Counted from the stretch's first letter, positions 29,527 to 39,949 are shown. The stretch: 64,000 nucleotides of DNA from Oscillospiraceae bacterium (GCA_015064395.1 SVSH01000011.1:1-64000); one strand, 5' to 3'. Program-made: numbers and translations. The notes: generated from the sequence alone by a model not told the origin.

Positions 29527-29998
29527 CTTGTATCTCCTTTTTGGGGCTCTGCCCCAAGTCCCGTGTAGATGGATATGTATTTGGGGCTCCGCCCCAAACC
29601 CCGCCAAAAAACTTTTTGGAAAAAGATCGTTGACTTTGCGGTTCAAGACCCTTGTTTTGCAAAATTTCTCAGTGCTTTTTCTTTGATTGCGCAGGCGCAA
29701 AGAAAAAGCTTTCAAAAAGAAACGCCGAAAAGAAATTTCGCGCTCTGTGGAGCGCGACAAGGGCTCCGCGCCCTTGACTGCGCCGCCTTTTGAAAAAGGC
29801 GGGCGAAAACCTTTCACGTAGTGTGGCTTGTGCTCCCTTACTTTATGGAGCGAGTGGGAGGGCCCCACGAGCTCGCGGGAGCTATTGCCCAAAACAGCGC
29901 AAATGCTCCCGAATTTTGCCCTTTATTTTCCCCTTGAAAGTTTTTGAAAAGGGGGCGCGGGGGAAAAACTTTTTTCAAAAAGTTTTTCCCCCGCCAAA
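29527..29998. repeat. hairpin mosaic between mnmE and jag
   Basis: TTGGGGCTCTGCCCCAA, TTTGGGGCTCCGCCCCAAA, GCTTTTTCTTTG..CAAAGAAAAAGC, AAGGGCTCCGCGCCCTT, GGGGGAAAAACTTTTTTCAAAAAGTTTTTCCCCC. Confidence 0.75.
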
Positions 29999-30008
29999 TC
30001 ATACCCTA

Positions 30009-30725
30009 TTAATACAATTCCTCGCCGAAATCACGCAGGATCTCAGCGGCTTCATCTTCAGCGGGCGTACGGTGTGCGGCCGCAGACTTTTCGTCCAGGA
30101 AGATAACGACCTTACGGTTGTCCTCCGAGCCGATCGAGTTGGTGGAAACACCGTCGATGCCCTGGATCTCGGAGTGGATGATGCGGCGCTCATAAGGATT
30201 CATGGGCTCCAGCATGACGCTCTTCTTATAGCGAAGCACCTGGGAAGCCTTGCGGCGAGCCAGGCCGCGCAGCGTTTCCTCACGCTTTGCGCGATAGTTC
30301 TCAACGTCAACGGTGATCTTGACGTACTCTCTCTTCTCGCCCTCGGTCTTCTTGTTGGCCGCCAGGTTGGAAAGGTACTGCAGCGCATCCAGCGTGTCAC
30401 CGTGGTGGCCGATCAGCACGCCTGCGTGGTCGCCGTCAATGGCGATCACCTTGTCGCCGTTGGTGCCGTCGTGTACGCTCATGGTCACGTTCAGGCCCAT
30501 GTCCTTGGTCAGTCTGGTCAGGAACTCGAGTGCCAGTGCAACGCCGTTCTTCTGGTAGGTCGCCTCGATCACAGCGGGCGTCGAGCCGATGCCGAACAGA
30601 CCCTTCTTGGGCTCCTCGATCACGGTGTATTCAATATCCGACACGTCGGGAGCACCCAGCTCCTCCACTGCCTTGGCAATGGCTTCATCTATCGATTTTG
30701 CGGTAATTCTTACTTGCTTTTTCAC
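30009..30725 (-). CDS. jag: Jag/KhpB RNA-binding protein (Jag-N, KH, R3H)
   Basis: GLFGIGS, GVLIGHHGDTLDALQYL, R3H region. Confidence 0.93.
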   Translation of the reverse strand: MKKQVRITAKSIDEAIAKAVEELGAPDVSDIEYTVIEEPKKGLFGIGSTPAVIEATYQKNGVALALEFLTRLTKDMGLNVTMSVHDGTNGDKVIAIDGDHAGVLIGHHGDTLDALQYLSNLAANKKTEGEKREYVKITVDVENYRAKREETLRGLARRKASQVLRYKKSVMLEPMNPYERRIIHSEIQGIDGVSTNSIGSEDNRKVVIFLDEKSAAAHRTPAEDEAAEILRDFGEELY

Positions 30726-30748
30726 AATCGTTCTCCATTCGTCAAATA

Positions 30749-32452
30749 TTACTGTTCGTTATGATCGGACACGTCATTCTCATCCGTCGTTTTCTTGTTC
30801 TTCTTGGCAGGACGGTCGTACTGCTTCAGGGCCACACCCTCTACCGTCTCCTCAGATGAAGACTTGGTCTCCTCCTCGTCCTTCTGGCGCTTCATCTCCT
30901 CTTCCACCTTGGCGACGTAATCGTCGTCGTCCATGTGGAACAGGGACTTGGGTCTGCCGCCGACCATCTGGACGTCGCGTCCATAGGTGTGGTGTTCGGG
31001 AGCAGCACCCTTGCGGGGAGCCTTGCCGGCATACTCACGTTCAGCCGCGCGATAATCCTCTTCGGTAAACTGGGGATAGGGCATGATCTTGCATACGATA
31101 AACTGACGCAGCGTCGAGATCACGCTCTTGAACATCCAGTAGATGCCAACCAGGGCGGGTACCATAAACGCAAAGAAGGTACTCATACCGGGCATATAGA
31201 TGTCCATCAGCCAGCCGGAGCAAGCCGTTTGCTGGTCCTGCATCGCCTGAGGCTGATACGTCATCTTCTTGTTCAGACGCATCGAGAAGAAATACACGAT
31301 AAAGGTCAGAACGGGAACCAAAAGCAGAATATAGTTGCCGTCAAAGCTGGGGTTCAGACCCAGGTTGACGTTACCCAGCGTAAAGTCGGGCATTCGGGGA
31401 ATGATGCCCTCCAGCTTGTCAAAGATCTCTCCGCCGTTGCCAAAGTACATAAAGTCCTTGATGCCGGCCAGATTGTCTGCCGTCAGCTCGGAGAGCATGG
31501 TGATGGTACCGCGGCTGTCGGTGATGGTCTTACCCAAACCGCCGGCGGCAGGGGATGCGGTAAAGAACTTAAACAGCGCGTTCGACAGCGCCGACGACTG
31601 GCCCAGCACGTAGTAAAGCGGGTCAATTACGATGCGGTACAGCGCCAAAACAATAGGCAACTGGATGAGCAGTGGCAAGCAGCCTGCTGCCATATTAACG
31701 TTCTCACGCTGATACAGCTCCTGCAGCTCCTGGCTCATCTTTTGCTTGGTCACCTGGTCGTCACGACCGGCATACTTTTTCTTGATGGCCATTTCCTTGG
31801 GACGAAGCTTGGCCTGCTTGATGGAATTCTTCTGCTGCTTGATGGCAAGCGGCAGCATCAGCAGCTCCACGATAACAGCGAACAGACAGATACCGCCGAT
31901 ATAGCTGCCAAAGCAAAGCGTATTGGTCATCCAACCGATAAAGGCACCGATCCAGCCAAGCAGGGTGTCCCAAAAGGTCTTTTTGGCGTCCAGGTCGACC
32001 GAGGTCTGCAGGGAACGGATGATGGTCAGGGTATCCGTTTCGTTGATCGTCTTGTACTCTTCAAAATAGATCTTGCTGTCGTTGTTCGCCTTGGCATTGG
32101 CCTTGTCGATCAGAGCGACAACCGCCTGCTGATTGAATTCCTTGGTTTCCCCTGCTGTGATCTTGCTCTCGTCGAAATCTGCCGCCAGCATATCGTATCC
32201 GCGATAAGCCGCGATCAGCATCTCCTGCGTGTCAAAATCGGTCGCGTAGGTGGCGGCCAGAAGCTTGGCGATGGCGCTGAGCTTGGTGCCGTCGAGGGAA
32301 TGTCCCTCCTCAAGAGAGAGGAACACGTCGCTGTTGACGTTGAGCGTAGGTGCATTTTGCCTGCCGCAGCTGCCCAGTGCCGTTGCCAGCACCATCAGCA
32401 AAAGCGCCAATGCAAGTACGCGATTGATCATAGATGTTTTGTTTGTTTTCAT
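30749..32452 (-). CDS. yidC: membrane protein insertase YidC/OxaI
   Basis: lipobox ALGSC, Oxa1 core NMAAGCLPLLIQLPIVLALYR. Confidence 0.94.
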   Translation of the reverse strand: MKTNKTSMINRVLALALLLMVLATALGSCGRQNAPTLNVNSDVFLSLEEGHSLDGTKLSAIAKLLAATYATDFDTQEMLIAAYRGYDMLAADFDESKITAGETKEFNQQAVVALIDKANAKANNDSKIYFEEYKTINETDTLTIIRSLQTSVDLDAKKTFWDTLLGWIGAFIGWMTNTLCFGSYIGGICLFAVIVELLMLPLAIKQQKNSIKQAKLRPKEMAIKKKYAGRDDQVTKQKMSQELQELYQRENVNMAAGCLPLLIQLPIVLALYRIVIDPLYYVLGQSSALSNALFKFFTASPAAGGLGKTITDSRGTITMLSELTADNLAGIKDFMYFGNGGEIFDKLEGIIPRMPDFTLGNVNLGLNPSFDGNYILLLVPVLTFIVYFFSMRLNKKMTYQPQAMQDQQTACSGWLMDIYMPGMSTFFAFMVPALVGIYWMFKSVISTLRQFIVCKIMPYPQFTEEDYRAAEREYAGKAPRKGAAPEHHTYGRDVQMVGGRPKSLFHMDDDDYVAKVEEEMKRQKDEEETKSSSEETVEGVALKQYDRPAKKNKKTTDENDVSDHNEQ

Positions 32453-32548
32453 GTGTTACGTTTTGTAGAAATCTACAAAAGCTCCCTTCTGTATTATGGG
32501 AAATACACCGCCCATTTGTTGTCCGGCCGCGCGGTGTTGCGGCAAAGG

Positions 32549-32902
32549 TCAGTCTTTGTTATCCTCGGGGGTCATTGACTCCTCGGGGACAGGGTCCTGT
32601 TGTGTGCTCGTCCGATCGTATCGCCGGCACATGCGTTTTGGTTGTGCGTCACTACAGTTGCGCTTTCGGGATCCAAATAAGCTCCCCTTCGCGGGAACCG
32701 GGTCATATCCGCCCGGGTTGAACGGATGGCATCGAAGAACGCGCCGCACCGTCAGGAAAAGCCCCACAAAAAAGCCGTGCTCGCCAAAGGCCTCCAGGCC
32801 ATAGGCCGAGCAGCTGGGGGTAAACCGACAGGTCGGTTGCCTCTTCAAAGGGGAAATAAAGCGCCGATAAAAGCGGATCAGCCAGATACACAGCCACTTC
32901 AT
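32549..32902 (-). CDS. yidD: membrane protein insertion efficiency factor
   Basis: [36 protein letters not shown]. Confidence 0.96.
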   Translation of the reverse strand: MKWLCIWLIRFYRRFISPLKRQPTCRFTPSCSAYGLEAFGEHGFFVGLFLTVRRVLRCHPFNPGGYDPVPAKGSLFGSRKRNCSDAQPKRMCRRYDRTSTQQDPVPEESMTPEDNKD

Positions 32903-33279
32903 GTCGTTCGGTAGAAATTCAATTTGTCAAAGGCGTAGCGCAGTTCTCTCTCCACGTCCTGCGTCTTTTTGCCAACGATCTCGCTCCGGGCGGCGATCAC
33001 GACGAGATGCCCCGTCTTCAAGTTGCCCTCCTTCAAGATCGCACGGTAGGCCTCGCGGATGATGCGCTTGGCACGCGTGCGGACACAGGCCCCGCCCACC
33101 TTTTTGGTCACGGACAGCCCGATTCGATTGACATAGCAGTGCAGAGGATGCGCCATCATCAGCTTGCGCGCGGCGTAGTCCCGCAGCACGTAGACGGCGA
33201 CCAGTCGCCCTACAAAGCGGTTTCCCTGCCGATAGGCTTTATTATAAAGATGATGTTCCTTGATTGCGACAAATTTCAT
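32899..33279 (-). CDS. rnpA: ribonuclease P protein component
   Basis: [28 protein letters not shown]; internal Met start. Confidence 0.94.
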   Translation of the reverse strand: MKFVAIKEHHLYNKAYRQGNRFVGRLVAVYVLRDYAARKLMMAHPLHCYVNRIGLSVTKKVGGACVRTRAKRIIREAYRAILKEGNLKTGHLVVIAARSEIVGKKTQDVERELRYAFDKLNFYRTT

Positions 33280-33484
33280 TTTGTCTCCCTGTGTTCTGTC
33301 TGAACGTTTGAAAAATCGGTGTTTGTCATACTTCCGTCGGGGCGGTGATGCGGTCATCACCGAAATGGGATAAAATGTGGGGCGCGAAAATTTCCTCACA
33401 CAGCAAAAACCCCGATGCCACTGACACAAGCGTAGGTGTAACCGGAGCATCGGAGGTTTTATGTGGGGAAGAAAGCGGGCGAGA

Positions 33485-33619
33485 TCAGTGAGTCAGTCTC
33501 TTTCTGCCCTTTGCACGTCTTCTCTTGAGAACGTTTCTGCCATCGGCGGTCTTCATTCTCTTGCGGAAGCCATGCTCTTTTTTTCTCTGACGTTTCTTAG
33601 GCTGGTAGGTTCTGAGCAT
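33485..33619 (-). CDS. rpmH: 50S ribosomal protein L34
   Basis: translated by eye: [44 protein letters not shown]; absent from track. Confidence 0.97.
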   Translation of the reverse strand: MLRTYQPKKRQRKKEHGFRKRMKTADGRNVLKRRRAKGRKRLTH

Positions 33620-33846
33620 TTTTGTTTCCTCCTTGTTCGATGATCGGAAGCGGACAAGCCTTTTGCTTTTTCGCTTTTACACAATGACAACCTATATTAT
33701 ATACAAAAGCTTGAGATTTGTCAAGAATTTTATGAAATTTCTCCGATTTTTTCTTATTTTTGCAAGGTTTTTTCTCAATTTATGGGCAAAATGCCGGTGG
33801 ATGGTGGGGGTTTTCCCAAAAAGGAGGGGGGACGGGGGAGGGTTTT

Positions 33847-34305
33847 GCTAAATTTCAGACAACTTCTTCTACGGACGCGCATACTGCTTCGCGCTGCGCT
33901 GTGCCGGCAGGGATGCCATTTCTTTGTCATTCCACAAAGAAATGGCGAAAGAAAAGGAACCAAAGGCTGCCGCCTTTGGAAACCGCTCCTTTTCCGCTCT
34001 ACATAGAGAAAGACGAGAGATTACATAAACACTATTAGTGCTGTGCCTCAAATTTAGTCAACACGAACGGCAGGCAGAGAAAGCAAGAGTTCTTGCCAAA
34101 CCGCACCCATCTTGGGCGTGCGCTCATGCGCCCAAGATGGAGAAGGCTTGCGAAGGTAACAGCCCCGGCGGCTCTCGAAAAGCCGTCGGGAAGTGGGGTC
34201 CCAAGGGGTGTCCCCTTGGTTCCCTTCTTGGCTACTTCTTGGGGAATGCCAAGAAGTAGCATAAGCTCTCCCGCTGCGCGTTGTGCGGCGGACGAAGGAG
34301 AGAAA
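33847..34305 (+). repeat. family-A repeat, copy A5
   Basis: hairpins 33915-33946, 34231-34260; core CACGAACGGCAGGCAGAGAAAGCAAG. Confidence 0.9.
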
Positions 34306-34790
34306 GCTAAATTTCAAACAACTCCTCCTTTTGACGCTCACACTGCTGCGCGCGTGCGCTGTACAGGCATGGATGCCATTTCTTTTTCGTTCCACAAAGA
34401 AATGGCGAAAGAAAAGGAACCAAAGGCTGCCGCCTTTGGAAACTGCTCCTTTGCCGCTCTACAAAAAGAAACAAGAGAGATCACATAAACGCTTTTGATG
34501 CTGTGCCTCCAGTTTAGCCACCACGAGCGGCAGGTAGAGAAAGCAAGGGCTTTTGCCTTGAGGTGAGCGCGGCTTTCTTTAAGCCGTGCTCGCAAAATTT
34601 GAAGATGCAGGCTTTTGCGTCGTGTTGCGCGGAGCGGGAGCGTAGCGCCCACAAAGACGCACTGCGGGTTTCCAAAGGGCTCCAGGCCCTTTGGCGCCCT
34701 TCTTCCGCCACTTCTTGGGGCGCGCCAAGAAGTGGCAATGCTCATAGCGCGCCGCGTTGTGGCGCGCCCGGGGAGAAAAAGCAAAATCCT
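34306..34790 (+). repeat. family-A repeat, copy A6 (tandem with A5)
   Basis: GCTAAATTTCAAACAACT junction; hairpins 34375-34406, 34707-34736. Confidence 0.9.
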
Positions 34791-34856
34791 GGGGCCGGCA
34801 GACAACAAACAATCAAAAAGAGCGCAAGTGCATCCACCCACGCTCTTGTCAAGCAA

Positions 34857-36071
34857 TTATTTGCCCCGTTGCAAAAAGGCTTGTTGCCCTTCCCCCTCGG
34901 AACGAACAAAAAATCGGACCGCATCCTCATACGCCCGACGCGCCGCCTCCAGCGACTGCCGGCTCGCACCTCGCTTGCGAATGGCTCTGAGCATCACGTT
35001 CTTGGGCGTCTCCTCGGGATCGATCAGCTCCAAGGCCGCCGTCGTATAGCCATGTGCCTCTAAAAGAAGCAGACGCATGGCGTCGGTCGCCGCATCACAC
35101 AGCTTCTGCCGCAGCATCGAATGGCGGGCAATGCATTCCAATTCCGGGCAATCCAGCGTATGGTTCAACTCGTGGTGGCAACAAGGGGTAGACAAAATGA
35201 CCTCACTCTGCCACTGCATCGCCTTGCCCAACACCAGATCGGTCGCGGTATCACAGGCGTGGAGCGACACGACCAAATGCACGTGCGCGCCCTCCGCGGG
35301 CTCATACGCCGCCACGTCGCCACACAAAAATTCCAATCCGTCAAAGCCAAGCGACCTTGCAACCGCGCCACAGTGCTCGATCACGTCCGGCTTAAGGTCG
35401 ACGCAGGTCATTTTCACTTCTCTTCCCTTGACCGCCGTCAGATAATGATAGACAGCAAAAGAGAGATAACTCTTGCCGCAGCACAGATCGCACACGCGAA
35501 GCTCTCCCGTCGCGGGAAGATGATCCTCCACGTCGCGCAACAGCTCGAGAAAGCGGTTGATCTGTCGGAATTTAGACTGCTTTTTATCGTACACGCGCCC
35601 GTTTTTGTCGCTCACGTCCAGCGCCTGCAAAAAAGGCTCGGCGCCGCTGAGAATGCGTTTCTTTTGTCGATCGTTGGTTGCGGTTTCCGTCTGTGCGACG
35701 TCGGCTTTTTCCAGCTGCGCGCGCAGCTTGCCGCCCCGCAGCAGCGTTTCCTTACCCGAGGCACTGCGCTTGTACTCACAGTCCACGCCCGAAAGCGTCG
35801 TCAGCACATTGATTTGCGCATAGGCACCCAACTGCTCCCGAAGTGCCTCGACGTCGTCGATAGCAAGGTTGAGATGGCGGGCTTTGTTGTCGGTATAAAA
35901 CGTCTCCAACTGATACTTCTGTCGGCCACCGATCACGCGGGACGTCAGCACTGCCCGAGCTCGATCAGCCAAGCAAGACTTGGAGCAAACGACCCGGCGA
36001 AGAACGCCGCGTTCGGTCGCCAAACCGATCAAGGCGATCAACTCATCCAGGGGTGACAGAAGGGCGCTCAT
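34857..36071 (-). CDS. class I SAM-dependent methyltransferase
   Basis: DLCCGKSYLSFAVYHYL, VDLKPDVI. Confidence 0.88.
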   Translation of the reverse strand: MSALLSPLDELIALIGLATERGVLRRVVCSKSCLADRARAVLTSRVIGGRQKYQLETFYTDNKARHLNLAIDDVEALREQLGAYAQINVLTTLSGVDCEYKRSASGKETLLRGGKLRAQLEKADVAQTETATNDRQKKRILSGAEPFLQALDVSDKNGRVYDKKQSKFRQINRFLELLRDVEDHLPATGELRVCDLCCGKSYLSFAVYHYLTAVKGREVKMTCVDLKPDVIEHCGAVARSLGFDGLEFLCGDVAAYEPAEGAHVHLVVSLHACDTATDLVLGKAMQWQSEVILSTPCCHHELNHTLDCPELECIARHSMLRQKLCDAATDAMRLLLLEAHGYTTAALELIDPEETPKNVMLRAIRKRGASRQSLEAARRAYEDAVRFFVRSEGEGQQAFLQRGK

Positions 36072-36793
36072 GCTTCACCTCCGCCCGCGTCGGGCTCTTC
36101 AGCCGCCTTTTTCTTGCGGGAAAAAGATATTTTCGATTCCTTGCCGTTGTACAGGCGTTTGATATTTTCGCGGTGCATAAATATAACAAACGCAGTGGTC
36201 ATCACACCCATCAGCACCACCCAGCCCGCCGGGAAAAAGGCATTGAGCAGAAGCGGATACAAAAAGGCGCACATGATCGAAGCCAGGGACACAAAGCGAG
36301 TCAGTCCTACGATAGCAAAGAAGCAGAAGAACATTACAAGGAAGGTCCAGGGGTCGATCATCAAGGCGACGATCGCCGTACAGGCCACGCCCTTGCCGCC
36401 CTTGAAGCGGTAATACACGGGGAACATATGACCAAACACACAGAAAAATCCGGCGATGGGCGCGCCGACGAACACCGAGGCGATCCAAAAGCCAAGCGCC
36501 GTTGCCACGGCCGCCTTGAGCATATCAAGCGCCAACGTCATGACGGCATATTTGGTGCCGTAGGTGCGCAACATATTGGTCGCCCCGGCATTTTTAGAGC
36601 CGTGCGCACGAATATCGCGGTGCAGAAACAGCCGTGATATGATAATAGCAGAATTCAGGCTTCCGATCAGGTACCCGATGATAGCACTCAAAAGAATACC
36701 CAGCGCCGAGAGAAACAGCGCGCCGTCTCCCGAGAGCTCCAACCACTCTGCCGCCTGCTGTACCAGATTCCACTGCGGTAACATTCTTAACAT
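36068..36793 (-). CDS. plsY: glycerol-3-phosphate acyltransferase
   Basis: GSKNAGATNMLRTYG, GHMFPVYYRFKGGKGVA. Confidence 0.94.
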   Translation of the reverse strand: MLRMLPQWNLVQQAAEWLELSGDGALFLSALGILLSAIIGYLIGSLNSAIIISRLFLHRDIRAHGSKNAGATNMLRTYGTKYAVMTLALDMLKAAVATALGFWIASVFVGAPIAGFFCVFGHMFPVYYRFKGGKGVACTAIVALMIDPWTFLVMFFCFFAIVGLTRFVSLASIMCAFLYPLLLNAFFPAGWVVLMGVMTTAFVIFMHRENIKRLYNGKESKISFSRKKKAAEEPDAGGGEA

Positions 36794-36816
36794 AACGATA
36801 ACACCTCAATACTTGC

Positions 36817-37083
36817 TTATCCTTTGTTTTTATTACGGGCAAACAGGGCGTGCAGACGGGACTGCGCCGACGCGCGGCGCTCCTCGGTCTCCTGCTTCAG
36901 CAGCCTAACATCCTGCAGGCGTCCCTCTGCGTCCATCCGTGCCTCAAAAATGTCCCCCTGCGAAAGGGCCGCAAGGGCAGGCGTGTCGTCCAGTGACACG
37001 TCGACTTGCTGTTGCGGTGCATCAGCATCCTCACACAGGCAAACGGCAATTCGGCCCTCAAAGCGATCCAGACAAAATTTCAT
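36817..37083 (-). CDS. DUF3006-like protein
   Basis: MKFCLDRFEGRIAVCLCED..., GDIFEA. Confidence 0.75.
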   Translation of the reverse strand: MKFCLDRFEGRIAVCLCEDADAPQQQVDVSLDDTPALAALSQGDIFEARMDAEGRLQDVRLLKQETEERRASAQSRLHALFARNKNKG

Positions 37084-37091
37084 ATGTCACC

Positions 37092-38183
37092 TCAAACATC
37101 CAGCTCAATCAGTTCTTTTGCGCTGTGCGTAAAATTATGAACCTGACCGTCGGGGGTGATGGCAACCATGTCCTCAATGCGACAGCCGTACTGTCCGGGC
37201 AGATAGATGCCCGGCTCGAAGGTGACTACATGACCTCTCTTGAGGACACTGTCCTCGGGAGCAACCTGCGAGAGTCTCGGGCTTTCGTGAATATACATAC
37301 CCACACCATGGCCCAGCGAATGTCCAAAGGCACCCTTATATCCGGCGTTATCAATGATGTCGCGGGCAATGGTATCCAGCGCCTTGCAGCCCACACCTTC
37401 CTTCGCGGCGGCAAGAGAAGCCAGCTGAGCCTCCAGGACGGTGTTGTACAAGCGACGCATCTCCTCGTCTGCCTTGCCAAGGACGACCGTTCTCGTCATA
37501 TCGGAACAATACCCATCTACGCGCGCGCCAAAATCCATCGTGAAAAATCCGCGCTCCAGCTTAACGGGACGGGGAACGGCGTGAGGCATAGAGGAAGCCT
37601 TGCCCGAGGCGGCGATGGTCTCAAACGAGACGCACTCCGCGCCGTGCGAGCGCATGAAAAACTCCAGCTCCAGCGCCACGTCGATCTCGGTGCGATCAGG
37701 ATTGATATAGGAAAGGATGTGCGTAAAGGCCGCGTCGGCGATGTCCTGTGCCTGTTGCATCAGGGCGATCTCTTGCTCGTCCTTATAAAGACGCAGGCCG
37801 TCAATGAGAGCCGATGCCTCCGGGCGGAAGTAAACGATACCCGCCTCGCCCAGCGCTTTCTCGATGCGCTCCGAGTCGCGGATGGACAGCGTAGCCTCCT
37901 CGAGCGCGACCGACTTAACACCGGCATCGCGCAAAAGCTCTGCGATCTTGGGGAGCATCTTGCCGGGTGCGATCACCTCGAATTCGGCAGGGTCAACCGC
38001 GGCCTCGGCAGCTTCAGTATAGCGGAAGTCGGTGATCAGCCAGGACTTTTTGGGAGTAACGACGACGTAGCCGTCGGTATAAGCAAAGCCTGTCAGATAC
38101 CGCTGATTGATCTCGCTGGTGACGATGACGGCCTCCATATCGGCCGCTTTCATCGCTTCGATCATTCTGGACAAATGTGACAT
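37092..38183 (-). CDS. M24 Xaa-Pro aminopeptidase family
   Basis: MDFGARVDGYCSDMTRT, GHSLGHGVGMYIHE, FEPGIYLPGQYGCRIED. Confidence 0.93.
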   Translation of the reverse strand: MSHLSRMIEAMKAADMEAVIVTSEINQRYLTGFAYTDGYVVVTPKKSWLITDFRYTEAAEAAVDPAEFEVIAPGKMLPKIAELLRDAGVKSVALEEATLSIRDSERIEKALGEAGIVYFRPEASALIDGLRLYKDEQEIALMQQAQDIADAAFTHILSYINPDRTEIDVALELEFFMRSHGAECVSFETIAASGKASSMPHAVPRPVKLERGFFTMDFGARVDGYCSDMTRTVVLGKADEEMRRLYNTVLEAQLASLAAAKEGVGCKALDTIARDIIDNAGYKGAFGHSLGHGVGMYIHESPRLSQVAPEDSVLKRGHVVTFEPGIYLPGQYGCRIEDMVAITPDGQVHNFTHSAKELIELDV

Positions 38184-38205
38184 AATAGATTCCTCTTTCA
38201 TACAA

Positions 38206-39096
38206 TTATTCAGCGTCGGGACGCACAGGACCGCCCATATCGCGAACGCAATGCTTCATCCACAGCGCGTCCTCGGCCTGTGTGCCGTCCGACTCGCAGA
38301 TGATACGGGGCGCAAGGTTGTCCCGGATGATGGCCTCGGCCAGCGGCTCAAAGCGCGGACCAAAGACGGTGTCCTCAAAGGTCAGGTGTCGCTTCTCGCC
38401 TGCCTCGGTGTATTCGATCTTGGAAAAATGGCAATGGAGCGAGCGCGCCACAGCGTCGCCGCAGGCGTTTGCGATGCGATCGAACACGCGGCGATAGCTG
38501 TCGGTGTCGGGGAACGCCTGCCCCACCTCGCGGCAGTTCAGGTGTCCGAAGTCAACCACAGGCACAAACCGCGGGCTGACGCGGCACTGCTCGATGACCT
38601 CGTCCAGCGTGCCCAGCTGATTGAGCTTGCCCATGGTTTCAATACCGAGACGAATGTGCTCATATCGGCCATCCAATGCATTGAGCAAGTGCTCCAGCGT
38701 ATCGCAAGACAGCTTCATGGCCTCCTCCCGCGAGATCTTACCCGCGCTACCCGAGTGAATGACGATGGTATCCGCCCCCATCAGGTCGGCCGCCCACAGC
38801 GACTTTTCGATATAATCAATGCTTTTGAGTCGCTTTTCGGGATCGACGCCCGACAGCGAAATATAATATTGCGTATGGAGGGACAGGCGAACGTTGTGTT
38901 CCCTTGCCTTCTGCCCAAAGGCAAGCAGAGACTCCTCGCTCGCGCTGACGCCGCGCGTCGCCTCGTATTCGAAGGCATCAAGACCGACGCGATCCAGCCA
39001 GCCGGGGGTCTGGATAAGCGATTTCATACCGTCACGACGGAACCAGTCACCGTTACCGCCGGGGCCAAAGGTAGGATAGGACGGGGAAGTGCTCAC
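38206..39096 (-). CDS. endonuclease IV-type TIM barrel (AP endonuclease family 2)
   Basis: LSLHTQYYISL, ADTIVIHSGSAG, PVVDFGHLN. Confidence 0.8.
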   Translation of the reverse strand: MSTSPSYPTFGPGGNGDWFRRDGMKSLIQTPGWLDRVGLDAFEYEATRGVSASEESLLAFGQKAREHNVRLSLHTQYYISLSGVDPEKRLKSIDYIEKSLWAADLMGADTIVIHSGSAGKISREEAMKLSCDTLEHLLNALDGRYEHIRLGIETMGKLNQLGTLDEVIEQCRVSPRFVPVVDFGHLNCREVGQAFPDTDSYRRVFDRIANACGDAVARSLHCHFSKIEYTEAGEKRHLTFEDTVFGPRFEPLAEAIIRDNLAPRIICESDGTQAEDALWMKHCVRDMGGPVRPDAE

Positions 39097-39611
39097 TTGT
39101 TTTCCTCCTTGCTCTGTTTTTCATAAAAGGCGCGCATATAGGGGCGCTCCAGCCAGCGCTTGAAGCGGACGAAGGCTGTTTTTTTATCTCGGATGGGAGG
39201 AACGATGATGACCTTCAGGCCAAGATGCTTGCCGCCCAGGGCGTCGGTCAAGAGCTGATCGCCAAGAACGGCGACCTGCTCGCGGGGCAGTCCCCACCCC
39301 TTCATCACCCGCCGGAAGGTCACGCCAAAGGGCTTGGCGCTATGAAAGTAGGCCTCGCGTCCCAGCGTGGCGTTGAACTCATCCACGCGCTCGCGGTGAT
39401 TATTGGAAATGAGCGCGGTGCGAATGCCGGCGGCATCCAACGCGTCGAACCAGGCGCGATGGCGCTCGTCCGGGATAGGCTGCTCATACGGGGCGAGGGT
39501 ATTATCAATATCGATCAGCAATGCGCGCACGCCGATGGACGCCAGGAAGGCGGGCGTTACGTCGTCGTAATGCTCGAATACATAGTCGGGGATCAAATAT
39601 TTGGACAGCAC
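39093..39611 (-). CDS. YqeG-family HAD phosphatase
   Basis: LLIDIDNTLAPYE; GTG start with AAGGAG RBS preferred (ATG 39629 possible). Confidence 0.87.
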   Translation of the reverse strand: MLSKYLIPDYVFEHYDDVTPAFLASIGVRALLIDIDNTLAPYEQPIPDERHRAWFDALDAAGIRTALISNNHRERVDEFNATLGREAYFHSAKPFGVTFRRVMKGWGLPREQVAVLGDQLLTDALGGKHLGLKVIIVPPIRDKKTAFVRFKRWLERPYMRAFYEKQSKEENK

Positions 39612-39728
39612 TTTGCCTCTCCTTCTCATCTTTGATACTCTGTATATTTTACCACACTTGGCGAATCCATGCAAGAGGGTTTGTCGCGAAAGTCTTTGCG
39701 GAAAAGTAAATTTATTTCAAAAAATCCC

Positions 39729-39757
39729 TTGACAAGCGAAATAAATTGTGCTATGAT
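39729..39757 (+). promoter_or_regulatory. promoter of tRNA cluster
   Basis: TTGACA-17 nt-TATGAT. Confidence 0.8.
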
Positions 39758-39784
39758 ATACGGGCGGTTCACAAGCATGCACAC

Positions 39785-39858
<74 letters not shown>

Positions 39859-39863
39859 TGAGT

Positions 39864-39940
39864 GTGCCTTTAGCTCAGTCGGATAGAGCAACTGCCTTCT
39901 AAGCAGTAGGTCGGGGGTTCGAATCCCTCAAGGCACGCCA
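39864..39940 (+). tRNA. tRNA-Arg (TCT)
   Basis: complete cloverleaf, anticodon loop CTTCTAA, CCA encoded. Confidence 0.97.
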
Positions 39941-39949
39941 TTTTTTTAC

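Noticed and set aside
29527-29892. N-terminal extension of mnmE in the ORF track
   Set aside because: MnmE begins MKLLDTIAAISTPHGKGGVAVLRVSG at 29526; the upstream open frame is repeat-derived.
33620-33846. oriC with DnaA boxes upstream of rpmH
   Set aside because: Only one weak TTTTACACA-like site; no box cluster, AT-rich unwinding element or dnaA.
34338-34856. 172-aa minus ORF and similar ORFs in repeats (40302-40775, 40413-40853, 15613-15867, 54155-54418)
   Set aside because: They lie within family-A repeats; peptides such as ATSWGAPRSG recur only because hairpin 2 is translated. Frames are not conserved between copies.
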